Origin: Sphingosinicellaceae bacterium
GTDB lineage: Bacteria; Pseudomonadota; Alphaproteobacteria; Sphingomonadales; Sphingomonadaceae
Length of the DNA: 64,000 bases
Reading direction: 5' to 3'
Assembly (NCBI GenBank): GCA_019285715.1
Contig: CP079108.1
Location: 3,983,001-4,047,000 of the forward strand
Both the position numbers and the translations under genes were made by a program. Below, one piece after another: positions 9,036 to 17,359 of this stretch; position 1 is the stretch's first letter; the number at the start of each line of letters is the position of its first letter. The notes under the pieces are model-generated. The model did not search any database. It was not told where the DNA came from and saw only the letters and a list, made by a program, of their open reading frames with translations.

Positions 9036-10697
9036 ATGAAACGAACCTATCTACTCCTCAGCGCCAGTACAGCCCTTGTCGTAAACGGAGCGGGATCGGG
9101 GGCGGTCGCCCATGTGAGTAACGTTTCACACGCGACAGCAATCGCGCCGGTCAACCCCAACAACTGGTTGGGGTTCGCGAACACCCACGATTCCCAGCGC
9201 CGATCCGATCTAAAGCAGATCACGCGCGCAAATGTTGATCGGCTTGCCGTAACCTCGACTTACGACTTAGGCGAAACGAGTAATTTCGCGTCGGCGCCGG
9301 TGGTGATCGACGGTGTCATGTACATCAGCGCCAACACGAGCACGTTAGCAATCGACGCTGTCACCGGCACGCTCAAGTGGAAGCACGTTTACCGTGACTT
9401 CAAGCCGTCGCCGCCGCCCGACGCGATCAACAACTCTCGGGGCGTCGCCTATGCAGATGGTCGCATCTTCCGCGGTGTTGGCAATGGTTATGTCTATGCC
9501 CACGACGCGGTGACCGGCAAGGTGCTATGGAAAGTCAAGGGAGCAAGTCAAGTGGGCGGGGAAAGCCTGCCAGCGGCACCACAAGTCTGGAAGGGCCACG
9601 TTTTTACCACGCTGGCCGGCGGCGATATCGCCGGGGTTCGCGGGCGCGTTATGGCGTTCGACGTCACGACCGGCAAGCGGGACTGGACGTTCGAGCTGGC
9701 TCCCATAAGCGGGGCTGGTTCCGAGACATGGCCCAAGCCGACGGCACAGGTGCCACGGACGGGCGGCGGCTCCTACAGTTCGAGCACTCTAGACGAGAAG
9801 GCTGGCCTGCTTTACGTCCCTGTCGGGAATGCAGGCCCTGATTTCGACATCGCCGCCCGTCCCGGGCTGAACCTGTACACCAATTCGATCGTGGTCCTGA
9901 AGGCCGATACTGGAAAGCTGGTCAAGTATTTCAAGATCACCCCGGACGATTATCATGACTGGGACATCGTCGCGCCCCCAGCGTTGATAACCACCAAGGG
10001 CGGCGTCCGCATGATGTCAGCGGGCGCGAAAGACGGCTACCTGTACGGTATCGATCTGGACACCGGCAAGACGCTTTACAAGTCGGTAATCACGACGCGC
10101 GAAAATACGGCAGCGCCAGTGTCGGCGGCAGGTACGCGCTTCTGCCCCGGCATTCGGGGCGGAGTTCAGTGGAACGGACCTTCCTTCGATCCGCCGTCGA
10201 ATACCTTGTTCATCGGCACGGCCGACGTCTGCACCACCGTCAAACTGGGCAGCCCTCCGCCACCGGTGGAGCTGGGCAAGACCTATAGCGGCGAGCCTAA
10301 GGGCTCCTTCTTCGGCACGTTCGATCCGTTCGATCAGGCCAAGGGCTGGCTGACCGCTGTCGACGCGGACAGCGGCAAGATCAAGTGGCGATATCATGCT
10401 GAAGCGCCTGTGATTGCGGGCGTGATTTCGACCGCCGGCGGACTGGTGTTCACTGCTGATCTGAGAGGCAACGTCATGGCCTTCGACGAATTGAATGGTA
10501 ATATGCTCTACAAGCATGCGACAGGACAGCCGGTGGGTGGCGGCGTCATTACCTACGCCGTGAATGGCAAGCAATATATTGCAGTCGCGGCAGGTATGGA
10601 GTCCCAGGCTGAGTGGCGTATCAAAGGCACCAGGGCGCAGGTCTTCATATTCAGCCTGCCGGCGAAAGGTGCGGAGCCAAATCGGGCCGTGCGATGA
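9036..10697 (+). CDS. Exported PQQ-binding-like beta-propeller dehydrogenase
   Basis: A 553-residue periplasmic protein of the quinoprotein alcohol/glucose dehydrogenase fold. A signal peptide (YLLLSASTALVVNGAGSGAVA) is followed by tryptophan-docking blades with AxDxxTGKxxW-like repeats (AIDAVTGTLKWKH, HDAVTGKVLWKV, AVDADSGKIKWRY). The DDYHDWD segment resembles the catalytic-site region of PQQ enzymes. No CxxCH haem motif is present, so electrons would go to a separate acceptor. ATG 9036 is preferred over 8976 because GGAG (9024-9027) precedes it and the signal then sits at the N-terminus. It is 167 bases downstream of the exported hydrolase and probably belongs to the same module. Confidence 0.82.
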   Translation: MKRTYLLLSASTALVVNGAGSGAVAHVSNVSHATAIAPVNPNNWLGFANTHDSQRRSDLKQITRANVDRLAVTSTYDLGETSNFASAPVVIDGVMYISANTSTLAIDAVTGTLKWKHVYRDFKPSPPPDAINNSRGVAYADGRIFRGVGNGYVYAHDAVTGKVLWKVKGASQVGGESLPAAPQVWKGHVFTTLAGGDIAGVRGRVMAFDVTTGKRDWTFELAPISGAGSETWPKPTAQVPRTGGGSYSSSTLDEKAGLLYVPVGNAGPDFDIAARPGLNLYTNSIVVLKADTGKLVKYFKITPDDYHDWDIVAPPALITTKGGVRMMSAGAKDGYLYGIDLDTGKTLYKSVITTRENTAAPVSAAGTRFCPGIRGGVQWNGPSFDPPSNTLFIGTADVCTTVKLGSPPPPVELGKTYSGEPKGSFFGTFDPFDQAKGWLTAVDADSGKIKWRYHAEAPVIAGVISTAGGLVFTADLRGNVMAFDELNGNMLYKHATGQPVGGGVITYAVNGKQYIAVAAGMESQAEWRIKGTRAQVFIFSLPAKGAEPNRAVR

Positions 10698-11039
10698 CAT
10701 GTGTATAGACGACAGGGTTAATTAGCCCTTCTATCGGAGCTTTGAACCGGTTGAAAGTTTTATTCGATTTCGAGCCTGCATCAACTGCCTGCCACTTGGT
10801 GATCGCGGGAATGCATCACCCTTAGTCGGATGATTTTGGGGCGGGTTACGCGTTCGGCGGTGTTCCGTTAGACTTTTTCACGTACTATAACAACGACAAA
10901 TACTGGATTTGAGCGCCCGTCGCGTGCGGCCGCCGCGACCGCTCACGGCGCCCGCCAAACTCACCGCGAATAAATGCGCCGTCGTCCGACACGTCCGCCC
11001 GTAAACGCGTCGGGCCCAGGCATTTATTGGAGGACAGCC
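10698..11039. other. Intergenic region before IS110 remnant
   Basis: No gene is supported. A short AGGG-N8-CCCT repeat (about 10709-10724) follows the PQQ gene stop. The last part, ending in GGAGGACAGCC, is the preserved 5' leader and ribosome-binding site of the IS110 remnant. Confidence 0.35.
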
Positions 11040-11251
11040 ATGAATGAGTATATATTGGCCTCGAACTGTCGTTGAAAGAGACTGCAGTTTCCGTGCGACG
11101 CGACGACAAGCGGATCTGGCGCGGAAAGCGCGTGTCCGATCCGAAGATCATTTCCGATCTCATCCGCAACAGCGCACCAGCGACCGAGCGGGTCGTGTTA
11201 GAGACGGGGCCGTTGTCGGTCTGCCCCTTGAAACCGGTCGTTCTCAGTTAA
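11040..11251 (+). pseudogene. IS110-family transposase, N-terminal remnant
   Basis: An ATG with a strong GGAGGACAGCC leader opens MNEYI, then the frame shifts. From 11066 another frame reads LSLKETAVSVRRDDKRIWRG and continues SDPKIISDLIRNSAPATERVVLETGPLSV before losing similarity and stopping at 11251. This matches the N-terminus of IS110-type (DEDD) transposases. Only about 65 of the usual 330 or more residues remain, with a frameshift near residue 6, so it is inactive. It abuts the 3' end of the BLUF gene. Confidence 0.75.
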
Positions 11252-11682
11252 GCTGGAGCGCCTTCCTCTTCCAACGCTAGTCTATGCAAAGTCTCAAACA
11301 GCGCCTCGCCGGTCATGCGCGCCGGATCAAAACCACTTTGCTGTACCAGTGAACCGAAGCAGGCCGCATCAACCATGGACGCACCCACAAATCCCATCGA
11401 CCAGTTTGCGAAAGCTCGGGACGGCACCGCGTCGAACGCCAGCAGTGACACATCGCCGTGGCGTTCATCCTGCTGGATGCGCTCGAACACCGCCTCGACG
11501 GCATCGCGTCCACCCTCCAGTACCTGAGCGAAGCACCCTCGGTTGAACATGAGGGCCCCCGTGACCCCAACCCGTTGATTATTGGCCTGGCTTTTAGCAA
11601 GGATCGATGTGATCGCGTTTGCCGCGTCGCCTCGGATGGCGTTGTGGCTATAGTACACTAACCGATAGAGATCATCGGACAT
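11248..11682 (-). CDS. BLUF-domain blue-light sensor
   Basis: A 144-residue single-domain flavin photoreceptor. The BLUF signature is complete: LYRLVYYS with the flavin-contacting Tyr10, NNQRVGVTGALMF, then GCFAQVLEG with the switching Gln53, RIQQDERHGDV, and NWSMGF with Trp94 and Met96. BLUF domains bind FAD and change hydrogen bonding on blue light. There is no fused output domain, so it must signal through a partner. It starts 11 bases after the stop of a PAS-GGDEF-EAL gene on the same strand, making that cyclic-di-GMP enzyme the obvious partner. About 45 residues beyond the core form a short C-terminal helical tail. Confidence 0.93.
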   Translation of the reverse strand: MSDDLYRLVYYSHNAIRGDAANAITSILAKSQANNQRVGVTGALMFNRGCFAQVLEGGRDAVEAVFERIQQDERHGDVSLLAFDAVPSRAFANWSMGFVGASMVDAACFGSLVQQSGFDPARMTGEALFETLHRLALEEEGAPA

Positions 11683-11693
11683 GTCGGAGTTCC

Positions 11694-13349
11694 TCAGGCC
11701 ACTAGGGCAAGGTGCGCGGATTGTAGCAGTGCCGTAACGGCGGCGGCTGGCATCGGTCGACCGGTCAGAAACCCTTGTACCTCGTCACACCCTGCGGCGC
11801 GGATACAGAGAAGTTCGGCCTCGGTCTCAACCCCTTCCGCAACGGTCCTCATGCCAAGCGCCGAGGCAAGGGCAATGATAGCGCGAGTGATCGCCCTTCG
11901 GTCCGCGTGGGCATCCATATCACGGACAAAGCACTGATCGATCTTGATCTTGTCGAACGGAAACATCTGAAGGTAGGCAAGAGACGAATAGCCGGTGCCA
12001 AAGTCATCCATCGACACGCTGACACCCACGTCTCGCAGCCGGCTCAACGTCCTTAAAACGTCAACGGTGTCTTCAAGCAGCGCGCCTTCGGTGATCTCGA
12101 CCTCCAGCCGCTGCGCCGACAGTTCGGACAGGGCGAGCGCGGCCGTCACCACCTCAACAAGCTTGCCGCTACGGAACTGTATCGGCGCGATGTTAACTGC
12201 GATCGTCAGTGATTCCGGCCACCCAGCGGCTTGCATGCATGCCGTCCGCAGCACCCATTCGCCGATCGCGCCGATGATACCAATTTCTGCCGCTAACGGG
12301 ATGAAGTCGCCCGGTGAGACGATCCCGCGCGTCGGATGTCGCCAGCGTAGCAGTGCTTCAAATCCCGTGATGTTATTCGACGTGAGGTCGATCTGAGGTT
12401 GATAGGCGATTTCAAATTGCTTGAGCGCAAGAGCCCGGCGCAGGTCGATTTCCATCGATCGCCGCGCCTGCATTCGCTCGTCCATCCCCGGTTCGAAGAA
12501 GCGATGGCAGCCGCGTCCCTCAGCCTTAGCGCGGTAAAGCGCCAGGTCGGCATTCTTGAGCAGGGCATCAGGCTCACGGCCGTCATTCGGCGCTACGGCT
12601 ACACCGACGCTGGCGCCGATGTGGAGCATGTGGCCATCGACCGCGTAAGCACGACCGATCAGGTCGACCAGCCGCGTTGCGAGAGCGACTGCAGCAGCAG
12701 GCTGCGGCGCGCCGGATTGAATTACCGCAAATTCGTCGCCGCCAATCCGAGCGGCGAGATCTCCTTCGCGCAGCGCGCTCTTGAGCCTCTCGGCTACCTT
12801 GCGGAGAAGCGCATCGCCGATCGGGTGGCCGAGCGTGTCGTTAACTGCCTTGAACCGATCGAGATCAATATAGAATACCGCTGTACTTTCGCCGGTCCGG
12901 CTGGCGGCAGAGAGCCGTTCGACAAGGCGCTCGCGCAGAGCCTTACGGTTTAAGAGACCTGTCAACCCATCGCGCAACGCAAGCTCGGCGTTTCGCACGT
13001 AGGTCGTGACGTCGTCCATGCTAAGCACAAAACCGCCGCCGGACAGCGCCCGCAGTGTACAATCGAGCAGTAGGCTATCGGACAGCCGCAGTCTGATCGG
13101 TGCCGGTTCGGCGCCCGCGTCGACAGTCAAAAACACATCGTCGCCGCCGGTTGCGCCGCTGCTTGCGAACAATGCAGCGAGCGTGCATCCAATCGGATCG
13201 ACCGGCGCGAACAGCGCTTCGGCACTGGCGTTGACGTACTCGACGTCGCGGTTTTCATCGAGGATCAGCACGGCCGTCGCCATTTCCGGCAGCGCCGCGC
13301 TTCGGGGCTCCAACGCTTTGACAGTTCCCTTCAAACTGGCGACGGTCAT
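11694..13349 (-). CDS. PAS-GGDEF-EAL cyclic-di-GMP enzyme
   Basis: A 551-residue cytoplasmic protein that can make and/or break cyclic-di-GMP. An N-terminal PAS-like domain (about residues 20-130, TAVLILDENRDVEYVNASAE) is followed by an intact GGDEF motif at about 203-207. An EAL domain follows with GFEALLRWRHP (EAL about 331-333), MDDFGTGYSSL and a C-terminal EGVETEAE. Both active sites look intact, so direction cannot be decided; such hybrids are often net phosphodiesterases with GTP-regulated GGDEF domains. ATG 13349 is chosen because AGGAGG lies five bases upstream. The frame open to 13553 adds sequence derived from an IS5 remnant. It is co-transcribed with the downstream BLUF gene. Confidence 0.92.
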   Translation of the reverse strand: MTVASLKGTVKALEPRSAALPEMATAVLILDENRDVEYVNASAEALFAPVDPIGCTLAALFASSGATGGDDVFLTVDAGAEPAPIRLRLSDSLLLDCTLRALSGGGFVLSMDDVTTYVRNAELALRDGLTGLLNRKALRERLVERLSAASRTGESTAVFYIDLDRFKAVNDTLGHPIGDALLRKVAERLKSALREGDLAARIGGDEFAVIQSGAPQPAAAVALATRLVDLIGRAYAVDGHMLHIGASVGVAVAPNDGREPDALLKNADLALYRAKAEGRGCHRFFEPGMDERMQARRSMEIDLRRALALKQFEIAYQPQIDLTSNNITGFEALLRWRHPTRGIVSPGDFIPLAAEIGIIGAIGEWVLRTACMQAAGWPESLTIAVNIAPIQFRSGKLVEVVTAALALSELSAQRLEVEITEGALLEDTVDVLRTLSRLRDVGVSVSMDDFGTGYSSLAYLQMFPFDKIKIDQCFVRDMDAHADRRAITRAIIALASALGMRTVAEGVETEAELLCIRAAGCDEVQGFLTGRPMPAAAVTALLQSAHLALVA

Positions 13350-13485
13350 CCGGGCCTCCTCTACTGTGGAAGCTAGGCGATACTGCTCAACTTTGAATGA
13401 ACACTGCCACCCGGCGATGCGGGACGCTATCAGCGCTGGCCCCGCCATCGAACTGCAATTCTGATGTCGTCGATGCAAACAGCCT

Positions 13486-13590
13486 GCTGGACGCTGGAGC
13501 CGGCTTGGCGTGTTCAACCGCATCTTCGCGGCACTGGCGGCGATGGGTGGCAAGCCCGACCAGCTGATGACCGGCGCGACCCCGTACTCC
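13486..13590 (+). pseudogene. IS5-family transposase remnant
   Basis: One frame reads GRWSRLGVFNRIFAALAAMG and continues GGKPDQLMTGATP, matching the segment before the first catalytic aspartate (IDATHLK region) of IS5-family transposases. The block is cut on both sides, and the DAT catalytic element appears as GAT. Only about 35 codons survive. It sits between the GGDEF-EAL and GH36 genes and contaminates the upstream extension of the GGDEF-EAL frame. Confidence 0.65.
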
Positions 13591-13597
13591 GGAAGTT

Positions 13598-15367
13598 CTA
13601 TGACAACGTAAGAGTTCGAGCCTGATTGCCGGACACGCGAAAGCCGATCAAGGTGTGCGGTGGTACGCGGGTGCCGTCTGACGCTGTGCGGACCTGGTCA
13701 GTTGGATTGAACAGATTAAAATCAACGGCGACATCACCGGCTAGGACACACTGTTCGATCACCATTTCTTCATCCCCCAGCAGAGGAAATCGGCACTGAC
13801 TTGTCTGCGCACGGAGAAGACCTGCAAACAGCTCGGCTCTTGTCGGCGAAAGCTCGTCCAGGCTGTCGCTGGTCATGAGGACACCGCCGGCTGCGGCTGC
13901 AAAGCGCGCCAATGCGTCGACCTCAACTTCGCTCAAATCGTGGAACCGATCACGCAGCAGGATGCAGTCGGGATCGGCCTGCCAAAGCACCCCGTGGCCA
14001 TGGTTACGTGTCAGAAGGTCGCGCAGCAGGCTCTCTGCCGAATATTCACCATGCCAGCTGACGCCCATGTCGCGGCCGATACGCACCGTATCAATGAGAC
14101 CTACCGAGGCCCACAGAGGCGAACCGCAACCGGCAACTACGACGTCTTCACCGACGGCCTCGCGGATCAGCGTCATCATGAGCCGCCAGATCGCTATCCG
14201 CGACAGGCCCGGTTGATACCAGCGCGCACGCTCAGGACCATATTCGGCACCGTGGAGCAGGAAGTCCGCTTTGATATAGCGGGCGCCCCACTCCTCGGTC
14301 CAGACGCGCAATACCTCAGCAATGTGGCCGGCTGCGCCGGGATGCGTGATGTCGAGAACATGATATTCTTCCGATCGCTTGTGCCACCGGAACTCGCCGT
14401 AGAAATGAAAGGCAAGGAGCGGCTTGCCTGTCGTGCAGTCTGCGACCAGCCACTCTGGATGTGTCGCAAATAGGCTTGAGCGATTGCCAACAAGGAAAGG
14501 GGCGATCCACAAGCCGGGCATGAAACCCGCCGCTGCTACTTCGGCGAGAAGCGGTGCAATGCCGCGTGGGAATTGGGGCCTGACGTCAAGCCAGTCGCCC
14601 ATCTCAGGAGTAAAGCCGTCGTCGATCTGAAAAATTTCGAGCGGCACCTTGTAAGCGTCGCGATAGGCGGCGGCAGCGCGGATCTCGCGGCTAATCGTTG
14701 TCTCATCGATTGCCGCAAAATGATTGTACCAAGAGCACCAGCCTGTAATTCGCCGCGTCGGTAAGCGCGGCGACAGCGGCGCCACGGCGGCGACGCGGCG
14801 GGACCAGCGGCGGAGCACAGCTTCGACTTGATCACCGTCAAAGAGGAACAATGTCTCGGCCTCACAACCGCCGGTGCGGTCGAGAAGGGTCTCGGCGTCG
14901 ATAATCAGCCCGGCCGCGTTACCGCCGAAGCGAAAGCGTGTCTGAAAACGGTCGTGGCGGTCAAATCCGAGCACGGCGGCCCCGTCCGCGTTCTCGGGCA
15001 GCAGGGCTGTCATGGCGAAACCCAGGGTCGGCGCCTTCGCAGGTTGGCCGTCGCCCGTAGAGGTACCCGGGCGGACAAAGTAGCTGCCGTCCCAGCTCTG
15101 GTACCCGTTGCGTAAATACGAGCGCACGCCGGTCGCGACTATGCGGATACCAAGGCTGTCGAGAAGCTGTCTGCAGCCGTCCATCGCAACGTCGAGAGCC
15201 AGCAGTTCATCGCCGTTCATGCGGAGTACGACCGCACCGCCGCTCTCGAGCGGCCAGCGGATCTCGTCGGCGCTGACGCTGGGCACCCCATGGTTCGGAA
15301 CGGCACCGTCAAGTAGCGGCGCGACGATGCGCAACGTCACGCCACGGCGGACAAATTCAGGCAACAA
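13598..15367 (-). CDS. GH36-type alpha-galactosidase
   Basis: A 589-residue glycoside hydrolase that releases terminal alpha-linked galactose. An N-terminal beta-sandwich precedes a TIM barrel with WCSWYNHF (about 209), the nucleophile Asp in YIKADF (about 368), GCGSPLW and the acid/base Asp in RIGRDMGVSW (about 433). No signal peptide is seen, so it is cytosolic. TTG 15367, preceded by GGGAG, gives an 11-base overlap with the upstream Gfo/Idh gene. The alternative ATG 15436 would overlap by 80 bases. It is the last gene of a coupled minus-strand operon. Confidence 0.85.
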   Translation of the reverse strand: MLPEFVRRGVTLRIVAPLLDGAVPNHGVPSVSADEIRWPLESGGAVVLRMNGDELLALDVAMDGCRQLLDSLGIRIVATGVRSYLRNGYQSWDGSYFVRPGTSTGDGQPAKAPTLGFAMTALLPENADGAAVLGFDRHDRFQTRFRFGGNAAGLIIDAETLLDRTGGCEAETLFLFDGDQVEAVLRRWSRRVAAVAPLSPRLPTRRITGWCSWYNHFAAIDETTISREIRAAAAYRDAYKVPLEIFQIDDGFTPEMGDWLDVRPQFPRGIAPLLAEVAAAGFMPGLWIAPFLVGNRSSLFATHPEWLVADCTTGKPLLAFHFYGEFRWHKRSEEYHVLDITHPGAAGHIAEVLRVWTEEWGARYIKADFLLHGAEYGPERARWYQPGLSRIAIWRLMMTLIREAVGEDVVVAGCGSPLWASVGLIDTVRIGRDMGVSWHGEYSAESLLRDLLTRNHGHGVLWQADPDCILLRDRFHDLSEVEVDALARFAAAAGGVLMTSDSLDELSPTRAELFAGLLRAQTSQCRFPLLGDEEMVIEQCVLAGDVAVDFNLFNPTDQVRTASDGTRVPPHTLIGFRVSGNQARTLTLS

Positions 15368-16322
15368 GACGAATCTCCCGGCGCTCGTCCGCAGATTGTC
15401 GGGCAGCGAGCGCAAGGCGCAGGCTTGCAGCGCCATCGGCAAGGGTTACGGATGGCTGCCGGCAGCTTTCGATCGCGTCTACTACGTCGGCGAGCTGCGC
15501 CTGGAAAACGTCGATTGTGCCAGCCACGACTTCAGCTTCGCTTCCGGCGATCGTCGGCGTCAGGATCGCATCGTTCCATCCGCTGAAGCGCCCTGTCACC
15601 TGCTCGGCATAAAGCTGCCAGTCTTTGTGCCACAGGCCCGGTGTTGCAATGTTCGACGCGTTGAGCGTCGCCAGGCGCCCGTCGTCCCAGCCGAACACGA
15701 TCGCCGACACGTCCTCGCCCGTATACCCGGCTGTGGACCGGTGCAGAAGGTTAGCGCGCCGGGCGTAGACGGTATCAGGATCGCCCATAAGGTGGCGGAT
15801 AAGGTCGACTTGGTGAATAACCTGTTCAACGATCTGTCCGCCGGACCTGTCCTCATCGCGCCACCACGCCGCGTGGAGGGCGTTACAGTGATAGGTGCCA
15901 GCGTACAGGCAGACGGGGCCCGTGTCGCTCGCCCGCCAACGGCGCACCGCATCGCCGAAGCGGTACATGAAGCCGTTTGCAGCGACGATGCCTGCCTGGT
16001 GGACAGCGCTGACCATGCGGGCAGCCGCCGCGTTGGTCAACGTAAGCGGCTTTTCGACGAGCAGGTGCAAACCTCGCATTGCGGCATGTTCGACTTCGCC
16101 CGAATGGGCGAACGGCGGCAGAGCGACAATTAGCAACTCGGGAGCCTCCGCGTCGATCATGACGTCGAGATCGGTATACGCCGCACCTCCATTGGCTGTT
16201 GCAAACGCCTGCGTACGCTCGACGTCGCGCCCAACGCAGGCGACTAGCCCGTGGCCGAGCGCCTTTGCGGCGGCCGCATGACGCACGCCGATCCCGCCAC
16301 AGCCGAGCAATGCGATCCTCAT
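15357..16322 (-). CDS. Gfo/Idh/MocA-family NAD(P)-dependent oxidoreductase
   Basis: A 321-residue sugar or polyol dehydrogenase. The N-terminal Rossmann fold carries GCGGIGVRHA and the family hallmark EKPL within LLVEKPLTLTNAA. The C-terminal domain contains GGQIVEQVIHQVDLIRHLMG, with the HQVD histidine typical of the family's active site. Members oxidise or epimerise sugars, inositols or their 3-keto forms. Its ATG overlaps the stop of the zinc dehydrogenase by four bases, and its end overlaps the start of the GH36 gene, implying translational coupling. The exact substrate cannot be read from the sequence. Confidence 0.87.
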   Translation of the reverse strand: MRIALLGCGGIGVRHAAAAKALGHGLVACVGRDVERTQAFATANGGAAYTDLDVMIDAEAPELLIVALPPFAHSGEVEHAAMRGLHLLVEKPLTLTNAAAARMVSAVHQAGIVAANGFMYRFGDAVRRWRASDTGPVCLYAGTYHCNALHAAWWRDEDRSGGQIVEQVIHQVDLIRHLMGDPDTVYARRANLLHRSTAGYTGEDVSAIVFGWDDGRLATLNASNIATPGLWHKDWQLYAEQVTGRFSGWNDAILTPTIAGSEAEVVAGTIDVFQAQLADVVDAIESCRQPSVTLADGAASLRLALAARQSADERREIRLVA

Positions 16323-17359
16323 GTGTTAAATTCCAGCATCGCCTGAAGCAGGCCGGGCTCGCCGCGATCGAGCCGTTCGAACAGTCCGGGTGCATCGGCA
16401 AAGGGCGCGACGTGGGTTATCAACGGGATCAGGTCGAGGACGCCGCGGTACTGCAACTCGATCGCCGTGCGCCAGAGGCGCGGCTTCGACCAACGGTGCT
16501 GAGCTTCGGGTGCGGTACCCGAAATCTGCGAGCAAATAAGTTCGACACGATTATGGTGAAACTCCTCGCCGAGCCGGAGTCCTGGCACTTCGCCCTGAAA
16601 GAAGCCCATCGCAACGACGCGGGAGGAATAGGCGACGGCGCGTATTGCGTCGGCAAGCGCAGGCGGTGAGCCCGAAACCTCAATGCACACGTCGGCGCCG
16701 CGGCCCTCGGTCATCGCCTTGACTTCCTCGGCCGCCCCTCCGGCCGAGTCGAGCAGGTGATGCACACCGAGCCCCGCCGCCAATGCGCGCCGCGCGGGAT
16801 CGGGATCGATGCCGATCACCGTCGCGCCGCTGGCGATCGCAGCCTGAGCGACGATCTGGCCCGGTACGCCCAGCCCCCACACCGCAACCGTATCCCCGAT
16901 CCGGAGCCGCGCATCGTGAACCCCGTTAAGGGCGACCGCGCCGATATGGCTGAAGATGCCGATGCGGGGATCGGCATCTTCAGGCAAAAGTCGATCGCGC
17001 GCGTAAGCGGCCGCGGCGACGTGGTGCGAGCGGTGGTTCCAGGTGCCGTAGATCCGCTGGCCGACTCGAAGATCGTTGACGCCGGTCCCCAACTCGACGA
17101 TCTGGCCGACTTCCTCGTAGCCGAGGTTGACGACCGGGTAGGGCCAGCTTGGTGCTTCGGCCTCGACGAACAGTCGACGCACCTCGTCCCAGCGGCGGTG
17201 CATGAACGGATTCGTGCCGCGATACTGCGATAACTCCGTGCCTGCGCTAATCCCGGAGAATAAGGTGGCGATACGTACTTCATCCTCACGCAGCGACGCA
17301 TCGGGCGTCGTTTGAAAGGTGAGACGGCGCGGCGCCTCAAGCATGAGCGAGGTACTCAC
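16319..17359 (-). CDS. Zinc-type medium-chain alcohol/polyol dehydrogenase
   Basis: A 346-residue MDR-superfamily dehydrogenase, with a GroES-like N-terminal half and a Rossmann NAD-binding half (VAVWGLGVPGQIVAQAAIAS). It lacks the standard GHE catalytic zinc signature. The corresponding region reads NLGYEEVGQIVELG, as in the divergent zinc-binding group that includes 2-deoxy-scyllo-inosamine-dehydrogenase-like proteins. This makes oxidation of a cyclitol or sugar hydroxyl plausible. It overlaps both the MFS gene and the Gfo/Idh gene by four bases, so the three are one transcript. Confidence 0.83.
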   Translation of the reverse strand: MSTSLMLEAPRRLTFQTTPDASLREDEVRIATLFSGISAGTELSQYRGTNPFMHRRWDEVRRLFVEAEAPSWPYPVVNLGYEEVGQIVELGTGVNDLRVGQRIYGTWNHRSHHVAAAAYARDRLLPEDADPRIGIFSHIGAVALNGVHDARLRIGDTVAVWGLGVPGQIVAQAAIASGATVIGIDPDPARRALAAGLGVHHLLDSAGGAAEEVKAMTEGRGADVCIEVSGSPPALADAIRAVAYSSRVVAMGFFQGEVPGLRLGEEFHHNRVELICSQISGTAPEAQHRWSKPRLWRTAIELQYRGVLDLIPLITHVAPFADAPGLFERLDRGEPGLLQAMLEFNT

